A DNA stretch of 64,000 nt from Umbilicaria muhlenbergii. Its lineage: Eukaryota; Ascomycota; Lecanoromycetes; Umbilicariales; Umbilicariaceae. Shown here one piece after another: positions 56,407-64,000 of the stretch. The notes under the pieces are model-generated. The model saw nothing but the letters and a program-made list of their open reading frames with translations. It was not told the origin of the DNA and did not search any database. Made by a program: the position numbers and the translations under genes. Within the stretch, counting starts at the first letter, position 1; each line of letters starts with the position of its first letter. The stretch is taken from NCBI GenBank assembly GCA_000611775.1, contig KK106983.1:1142575-1206574 (forward strand). The letters run 5' to 3'.

Positions 56407-59400
56407 CTACAACCAAATGTCTCCCCCGTCTCCGACAACCCACCTATTCCACGCTTCTTCATAGGCATCCTCCAAATCCCGCACCCAACGTCGCGTATCG
56501 AATAGCGCACTGGTCCACCGGCTCTCATAAAGCAGCTTTCGAAGCTCCGTCAGCCTACCGTTCCCGATGCCCTGCATACCGTGCTGCACATTATAGATCA
56601 AATCGTTACCCAATTCCACAGCTCGCTCCTCGTACTCGGCATCGCTCGCGGCGATGAGATCCCGTGCAGCTCTGTCGCCACTAGAACTCTTGGGTAGTGC
56701 TCCCTTCAATATGGATGCAGCCATCCGGGAGCACATCTTATATTCATACCGAGGCAAAGTCAGTAGTGGCGTCCCAGACCAGAGCACATCTGCAGCGGTG
56801 GTGTGGGCATTGCACTCTGGCGTGTCTAGAAAGAGATCACAGACCCGGGCGCGAGAGATGTGTTCATGCTTCGGCGCCACATCCGTGAACTTGATGCGCG
56901 ACGCGACCTCTGCACCGGCCCAATGCAAGGCGGTTTGTCTGAGTTTGCTCTCACCAAGATCGGGGAATCTTAGCAGCCATAGAATGGCATTCGGAACGCG
57001 TGAAAGTATTCGTAACCACGTCCGGAATGTCGTTGGTTCGATCTGGACAGATCAAGGATCAGTTCAAACCTTGCGTTATAATCAAGGCTTTGATTAGGAA
57101 TACATACCTTGTAGAGTTGATTGAAATTGCCAAAAATCACACTGTCATCTGGCAATTCAGGAAACAGCTCCTTACGCATCCTCCAGCGTCGTCTCTGTTC
57201 ATTTGGCCAGCTGATTTGAGTCTCTCGAGCATCAGGGGCGCTCTGCCTGTGATCACAGCAAAAGAAGGTGTCTTGGGTAAAAATTATATTCTCGCCATAG
57301 ACCCAATCATCCTCGTCAGCGCTATTGTTCCCATCAACAGTCTGATCCACAAGGTCTACGTTCTGCCTCCACGGCCTTAAGGTCCGGGTTGGGATGGCGG
57401 TCTTGTCGGCAAGAAGGTAGTCGCACCACTCGGCGCCGAGGGTTCCAGCGAATCCCATGAAAGACATCTGTATCGGCGCTGGACGAGCCGCAAAGACTTC
57501 GTTCCTTGCTCCTCGGGTGTAACCGTTCAAGTTTATGAGTATGTGAATGCCATCAGCAACAATCTGGTTCACCAGGCGATCAATGGACCATGACGACGCG
57601 TCATAAAATACCGGTGCTTCCCGCTCTATTTGCTGGCGATGTACCGAGTTATCACTGCCAGTGGTTGCGTAACAGAAAGCTTTGACTCGCGATGTATCAT
57701 GAAAGCCGAAGACAGACTGCATTAAATGTGCCAAGGGATGGTTGTTGAAATCGGACGAGACGTAACCAACGTTCAAAAACGGGTTGGGAGGCGGCGGAGG
57801 CTCGTAAACCCTTGACGGGAGCCATGGTGCCCGTAGTGTGGAGCATGAGATCCTCAGTCCGTTGCGTTGTGATATCTTGCGAATCTGTCTGGCGGACAAG
57901 GGGCAGGTGAAGGTGTGGAATGGCAAGACCGTTGGAGCGCTTGGTACTGCCAAGGTGGAAGGAAGCTGTGGTCTTGTGTATCTTTTTGACCGGTAGGGTT
58001 TTCGGAGGATGTATTTGTCCTGATACCATTGCCAAGCAAGCCTTTTCGTAGCACGTTCGACCAATCGTACCACTTTCGCGCCCTCCCAGTCTTGCATCGC
58101 CCAGTCTTGTAAGGCTGCCCTCATGATGTCAGTCTTCCTGTCGTCCCCTGACTTCCAATCGTCGATAAGACCGAGGTTTGCCAGCAAGTGCTTCGACTCG
58201 ACACCACGGAGGACCCCTTTGCCCCACGTTTCTCCATCTTTCAATTGCTTCTCGACAATCTCGACAACGCGCCCGATCCAGCCGGAGCTAACGGCGTGCG
58301 GAGCCTTGGCATCGAGTAAGTCGCCTTGCTCGTTAACGTGCCATCGATCTCTACTGCCGCCTCCATCCACCACCCCTCCTCGGCCCCTCCAGCTGCAGAC
58401 CGAGTTCAGCGCGTTCGCGAGACCGCACACTGCTTCTGCGAAATCTGGATTTGAGTTCACCGCCCTCCTGTAGTAACGAATGGCATCACTTATCCTGCCT
58501 TGGTCTTTGACGGCATTAGCCAGATTCGCCAGAGCGATATCGAAATTTTCGTCGCAAGAGACAGCTTTCTCGTACATCTTGATGGCTGCACTTAGCTGTC
58601 CAATGTCCTTTAGCAGACTGCCCAAGTTGGTATAGAGATGGGCATGGCGCGAGTCAAGATTCAACCCATAATTGTAATATGCCAGAGCAAGCGCAATTCC
58701 ACTGCCGGGAACGACTCCAGGAATCGCTGGCACCTGGGGATTGCTGGCGGCGACACTCGACCTAGGAGGCGCAGGCTGCTGGACGCTCGCGAGAAGTATA
58801 CCAACGTTATTGGCCGTAGACGGACTAGGCTGGAGTGAAAGCGAAAGATAGTATAAAGCAAGAATATCTTGCACTCCTGACGTTGCCTTTGGTCCGCCCG
58901 CCGTAGCTCCGCTGGAAGACATGCCATCTTGGTAGATTTTGGCCAGGGACAATAAAGAATTGCTTGTTGTCGAGATGGCAGCTTTTCTGGCAGGGCCTTC
59001 AGGTACCTCTCGTAGGCCAGGCAGTTGACCGTAGCCAGGGAATACAAGCTGTGCGGTCTTAAGAGCCATTTCTGGCAGCAGTAATATTGGTTCGTTTGCT
59101 AAGTTAGCAGTGCAGAAATGTGTCGTTGCTAAGGTGCCTTTATCAGAGAAGACGGTCAAGATCATTTTGATGAGGCCTTGTATGCCGCGATGTCTTCGCC
59201 CGGCTCCAATGAGTATGGCGTCCTCGAAAGCTTTCGCGGCGCCGTTGTTGTCCCCTAGGGCATAAAGCATGTTTCCTTTTGCATGTACTAAGGCGAGCAT
59301 CCTGCCGTTATCTGAGCTGGGTATTGCATAGCCACTAGAACCGAAACCAAGAGTCGCTGGTGAACTGCCGCCGCTTGGAGGAAAGTCCTCATCACCGCTA

Positions 59401-61689
59401 CGATGAGAAACGCCCATATCAGATGCCTCCGACATGGAAGCGCTGGGCGAACGACTCTTCTCACTTGGTGTTTCATTGCCGAAGTCTGCAGCAGGCCCTC
59501 TTGAGCCAGTCCCCGTACTTCGGAGGGCCCGTTCAACGTATTCAATTATTTTTACAGCTTCTCTACCACGATGGTCTCCGCAAAGTAGTCCGATCAGATG
59601 CTCAACAGCTTCAAAATAACTCGGCCGTAGCTTGACAGAGCGTAGCCAATATTGTTCCGCATCATCACGCCGATCGAGGGAGAGTAGAGTTGCAGCAAGG
59701 TTCGATAAGGTCTCCACATTACTTCTGACTATTAGACAGGAGTCCTACTTACATCATGGACATGAGATCGACTTACCTGGGGTCAGAGGTCAGAACGCGT
59801 GAATACCACTTCATGGCTTGGCAATAGTCCTCCAATCCGTACGCCAGGCAACCCCCTAATAACATACCATCGATCCACTCCCAATTACTCTCTTGACAGA
59901 GCCTGCTAAGCATCTCCAGAGCAGCCTGCGCATTGGAGGAAGGGGGCGATGTAAGCAGACCTTGGGTTAAGGGGCGCGCCGTAAAGTTGCTAGCCCCCAC
60001 GCTATGTTGCCCATAGGGATCAGTTGTCATGTGCACCTGATCTATTGGCAGCCAAGATCGCTGAGACTGGCTGCTGTTAATGGCGAGGGGGGCTTGGGAT
60101 ATATTCCGTGCAGCATATTTGGTTGTGCGGTCGATGCGAGTGTCCCTGGCCATTTCCAGATAGTCACCGTTATGATTAGCTTGGTCTTCATTGTTACTCT
60201 GTGAGGCGCCCGTACGACTGTGCGAACCTATTGTCTCTTGTAACCCGTAGCCTCGGGATACCGAAGGATACGAGAAATATCGTCTTGGAAGCTTCGGATA
60301 GACGCCCCAGCGTGAATGCTGTCGGTCCGTCCGATCCTGTGGCCCCCGTGTGTTTCTCCGCGAATGCATTAAGGAATTGAGCAAGTTCACATACACGCCC
60401 CGTGCCCATATCAGCACCTCCTCCTTGAATTGTGCATTGCTTGAACGAGCATCAAACTCGTACATTGGTGAGGATGCGTTGTCAGAGGATGGTGCAGTTG
60501 AGGGCCACGAGGAACCACTTTGCGCCGACTCAAGCTGGACCTCGTCGTCGTCTAACGACCTTTGCTTGCTGCGATATGCTAGAGGAATTGGGTAATTTTG
60601 ATTTCTGTCCAGATTAGCCTCTTGTTCGAAGGAAGAGGCCCGCTGCTGACAAGGCAGCCCCATCTGCAACTGTCGCGTACTGTCTACGGTCTGGGATTTA
60701 TGAGTAGAAGATGGTCTTTGCGGCTCTACCCTGATACACAGTTGGTCGCTCTCGAGTGCTTGGTGCGGCCGAATGGCTGACGCATTCCGAGCGGCTGGCC
60801 AGTTCAGGTTCTGGTGGTCCTTGGGCTGTTCTAGATCGTGTCCGCTTAGTTGGTTCTCGCCAAATATCGAGGGATATCGTGGGTCCCGAAGAGCGGCAGG
60901 ACGATAAGGCACGAAGGCGCCATCGAGCCAGTAGGAGCCATATGGACCTGCTTCGTTTGATGATGTTGGGCCGAGACATGGAGGCCACATCGGTTGCAGC
61001 ACTGACGGGTTTTGCTGACCGTCTGCGAAGTTATATAAGTACTGCGGCGCCGGTCCTTGGTTCAATACTGAGTCTACCCCAGGAGAGCGATGATTGCTGG
61101 ATCGCCACCCGTAAGCCATACCATCGTTGTCCTCTGCCACCACACCACAATTGTTATCTTGGTAGGATGTGTCATAGGTATCCCACTGTTGAAATTGTTG
61201 CTGTTGCTGTTGTTCATGGTCTCGCGCTGTCACAGGTGGGCAATTAGAGATCGAATACCTGTCTGATCCCATAGCAGTGACAGGCTGGCGAACGCTGTCG
61301 GTATGTATATCTGCCATCGGAATGAGGAAGTGCTTCGCAGTGTGTGGCCTTGTATCCCACTGTACTGGTGTACCATCGTAACCTGCTGCTAATGTCCCAC
61401 TAGGAGTTTTCCTTCGCAGCATATGTTCCGATGAGTCTGATCCACCCATGAAAGAATTCTGCAAGGCCGTTCGCGCGGGGATCGATATGGCTTTCTGCAA
61501 CGGTTGGGCATACTGGTGGGGCCTTTGCCGAAAGCCAGTGCTCTGCGAGCCATCATTCCGTGCAACGTAAGAATTACGGGGGAGTGGTGGTTTGGAGATT
61601 GAGTCATAGTCGCACCGCTCGAGGCCGTGGGGAGCGAACGAGGGTGGAGGGAACTGGTGGGCTTGCTGATGGCGGACGTCGGCGAACAT
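56407..61689 (-). CDS. O-GlcNAc transferase-like TPR protein
   Basis: Three exons on the minus strand (61689-59777, 59721-57108, 57042-56407) encode 1720 residues. The first 560 residues are low-complexity (Gln/Ser/Pro). TPR repeats follow from about 570, including HAHLYTNLGSLLKDIGQLSAAIKMYEKA and NLANAVKDQGRISDAIRYYRRA. The C-terminal third is a glycosyltransferase of the OGT (GT41) type. VGYVSSDFNNHPLAHLMQ holds H1299, equivalent to human OGT H498. NFNQLYK holds K1509, equivalent to K842, coded by the last codon of exon 2. The donor-site segment CNAHTTAADVLWSGTPLLTLPRYE is present, as is RPAPIQMSFMGFAGTLGAEWCDY. The expected reaction is transfer of GlcNAc from UDP-GlcNAc to Ser/Thr of nuclear and cytosolic proteins. 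An insertion separates the DYLLADKTAIP block from FTQDTFFCCDHRQ. Introns are 55 and 65 nt. Sugar specificity (GlcNAc or fucose, as in SPINDLY) cannot be read from the sequence. Confidence 0.92.
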
Positions 61690-62022
61690 GGTCGCCTAAC
61701 GATCTTAAGGGCCTCCAGCCCTAGACCTGACCGCAGCAAACTAGGCGGAGCAAGGTTCAAACATCGGCGAAGATAAGGCAAGATTGCTAGTGATGTGACG
61801 GTCGTGTCTCATCGATAGCAGCACGTCCCAATGCCTTTGCAAGGTTTCGTCGAACTGTCGCATGGCATTCTCTCAATCGTGACGGGCTTATGGAGAGGGC
61901 ACCGAGGTGTAGAGTGGGAGCACAGAAGGACGTGGAGAGGATGAAAGAAAGCACTGAGTATTCCTCTGCGAAGAAAGACCTTGACCGGTAAGGTATTGTA
62001 TCCGTAACGCACCGACTGCGCT

Positions 62023-62050
62023 GAGGTTTGAGGTTTGAGGTTTGAGGTTC
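62023..62050. repeat. 7-bp tandem repeat (GAGGTTT), 4 copies
   Basis: Three perfect GAGGTTT units and one GAGGTTC lie about 330 bp upstream of the O-GlcNAc transferase-like start codon. Confidence 0.9.
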
Positions 62051-62233
62051 AGAGGCTGAGACCGTACGTTACCTGAGGTGGAACCCTGGCAAGGAGCTAG
62101 GGATTCATGGCGGCCAGCTGCTGTATCGAAGAAGCCTCCGGTGCAGATGCAGGCAGAGCAAGCGTCCGTTCAGCCCTGTAAGAAGCCGGGAGGAGGTCGC
62201 TTTTTCTCACAGAGTCGTTTGATATATATTCGG

Positions 62234-62275
62234 GAGGCACAGGCAGAGGCAAAGGCAAAGGCAGAGGCAGAGGCA
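62234..62275. repeat. 6-bp (AGGCAN) repeat
   Basis: About seven imperfect units of the AGGCAC/AGGCAG/AGGCAA type lie in non-coding DNA. Confidence 0.8.
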
Positions 62276-63366
62276 CCGACCAGAGATCATGCTGCATGAG
62301 CGAGAGACTAACGTTCGGGGCAGGGCGAGGCTTGTGGACGATGCGAGTCAAGGCCGGCCAAAGGATGCTGCGAAGGCTGCATGCCTGACCGAGCTTGCGC
62401 AGGTTTGGGCCCAGCCGTCGGACTGGATTGACGAGAAGGATGAAGCGACTGACTGATTGATAACTGATTGACTGAGGGACTGATTAACCGTTACGACTTG
62501 GTCGTGGTCCGCAGGAGTGCAGCAAGCCGCCGAAACATGTGTGATATGGCAGCAGCGAGTGGCGCATTGCGATTCGCAGGGAGGCAGGCCAAGGGGGGGC
62601 CGGTGCCGTCGAGCGGGCTCAAGCCTGTCAAACGGGTCCAATTGTGGGTGCAGTTGATGGGTTGCGTTGCGTTGCGTGCATGGCGAGGCGGTTGATCCTT
62701 GCTCGGACTGGAATGACAAGCGCAGCACTTACCAGCATCGACCAGTCCCAGCGGTGCTGTAACCAGCATTACCATTCTGGTCGTTGTACGACGATGAAGA
62801 CGACTCGCCCTCGCCACTCGCCCCGGCATCGTAAGGATTCCAAGGCGCAAGGGTACGAGGTAAGCTGACCCGTACGACATGGGGATGATGGGGGGAATGA
62901 TCGTCAAATGACGGGGATCGACACGGGAACCTTGCACATACTTTCGACATTCAATATTCGGCCCGTCGACAGTCGACAATCGACACTCGATATTCGACGT
63001 TTGATACTCTATCAGTGCTCGGAGAAATCAAAGGCAGCCCTTAATTCTGATAAGAGCGGGATATGAGGCAGACCATCGGTACCATCTATTAGGGCTCCAC
63101 TTCCATTGTCCTTGTGTGTGTTCGAGTCGTTCATTGATTCTATCATGAATGCTATGATTATCGAGAAAGCCCGCACACGCTGATCCGCACGGAGAAGGTT
63201 CCGGACCTGAATCCTCATCCTCATACAAAATGCCGACTTGTCAATCGTCTCACCATGGGACTTGCTTCAAGGAAGTCAAGCTACTCGTGCAAGAGCCCGA
63301 GCGCCCGGGAAGATGGAAGATAAGGTAGGCAGCTTGGCTCGGTAACTTATCGCCAACTTACCACTC

Positions 63367-63410
63367 GTGGCTTCACTGTGGCTTCACCGTGGCTTCACCG
63401 TGGCTTCACC
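63367..63410. repeat. 11-bp tandem repeat, 4 copies
   Basis: Four GTGGCTTCACC units lie end to end; the first ends in CT instead of CC. The DNA is non-coding. Confidence 0.9.
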
Positions 63411-64000
63411 CGTGGCACCCCTGATGCGCTGCCAAATCAGAATGCCTGTGTCTCCTAGGGAGACTACAGATCGAAACGCCTGAGAAGTCTGAAACTCTTC
63501 ATGCCTTGTGTCATGCTAGGTTGAGGCGTACGGCATGGCCGGTTTCGGGTGCTGTAGTGCTACGTTCCATATTAATACTACTGCAACTAGGCTGAAGCCA
63601 CATGATTATCAGACGCTCGACACATCACAGCTCCGCCCAGCAGAGATATTAGGAACATATCTCATCCTCCCACCGGATGAGTGCGCTTACCACAGGCAAG
63701 ACGTCCAAGCTAGTCAACTGTCCAGCACATTGTGTAGACCTCGGATGATGGATCCCCACATCCACGCCTGATGGCCAGGATGTTGCGATGAGTAATGGGT
63801 CTTCCCCCAAAGAGATCTCATCTTCTTTGCACCAAAATAGGCCCGAACCATAGATTGAACCAATCCTCAAGGGAAAGGGGGTAAGGGCCAGAGTGTTGGC
63901 AAAGTGTGCTGATCAACGTGCAATGGAAGAGTTAGGGGATGAGCAAGATCAGGACGAAGCACCCAGAGCACGCAGACTTAGCAGAACCTTCAAAGTGAAC

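Larger units (their letters stand above)
61690..64000. other. intergenic, no supported gene to window end
   Basis: The first few hundred bases should be the promoter and 5' UTR of the O-GlcNAc transferase-like gene. Beyond that only short chance frames are seen. Three short tandem repeats occur (62023-62050, 62234-62275, 63367-63410). A gene could begin past the window edge. Confidence 0.55.

Noticed and set aside
1-64000. tRNA, rRNA or snRNA genes
   Set aside because: No stretch with matching A-box and B-box sequences or other hallmark motifs was seen by eye; a covariance-model search would be needed to be sure.
1-64000. Secondary-metabolite, defence or other specialised gene cluster
   Set aside because: The genes are unrelated conserved housekeeping and developmental genes; no synthase, P450, transporter or NLR-type gene is present.

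Overview
The window is nuclear DNA from a filamentous ascomycete (Pezizomycotina). Genes are compact, with short introns of about 46-107 nt, GT...AG borders and CTAAC/CTGAC-like branch sites. The gene set also fits: a FlbD-type conidiation Myb factor, a VezA-type vezatin homologue, Lcl3, Sec9, and a very large O-GlcNAc transferase-like protein that budding yeasts lack. No species can be named from the sequence alone. I see no secondary-metabolite cluster, no intact transposon, no tRNA or rRNA gene and no CRISPR array.

Layout from left to right: a Myb-like gene (+, 1980-2857); QRI7 (-, 3135-4664), divergent from the Ca-regulated aspartate/glutamate carrier AGC1 (+, 5384-7650); SF3B1/prp10 (+, 8842-12543); SEC9 (+, 13043-14496); a 3.9 kb gene-poor stretch; a C2H2 regulator (+, 18374-19598); UTP12 (-, 21389-24473), divergent from ARPC2 (+, 24806-26102) across a 12-bp minisatellite; LCL3 (+, 26312-27216); a hypothetical gene (-, 27411-28067); EMC6 (-, 29769-30160), divergent from VezA (+, 30668-32740); PCNA (+, 33627-34629); pyridoxal kinase (+, 34940-36409); DUT1 (-, 36525-37354), divergent from RPL29 (+, 37609-38041); a LisH/WD40 gene (-, 38656-40250); an NCBP3-like RNA-binding gene (-, 40818-42484); a PHD plus Myb gene (-, 42994-44739); a 3.6 kb gene-poor stretch; flbD (-, 48314-49291) with 7.1 kb of gene-free, minisatellite-rich DNA upstream; the O-GlcNAc transferase-like gene (-, 56407-61689); and a last 2.3 kb without a supported gene.

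Most genes are housekeeping: mitochondria (QRI7, AGC1, LCL3), RNA processing (SF3B1, UTP12, the NCBP3-like gene, RPL29), secretion and cytoskeleton (SEC9, ARPC2, VezA, EMC6), and DNA replication (PCNA and DUT1, within 3 kb of each other and both with ACGCG motifs upstream). The genes most likely to act in development (the C2H2 factor and flbD) sit behind the longest upstream intergenic regions. Exon structures were built by hand from splice signals, reading frame and protein-family conservation; transcript data were not available.
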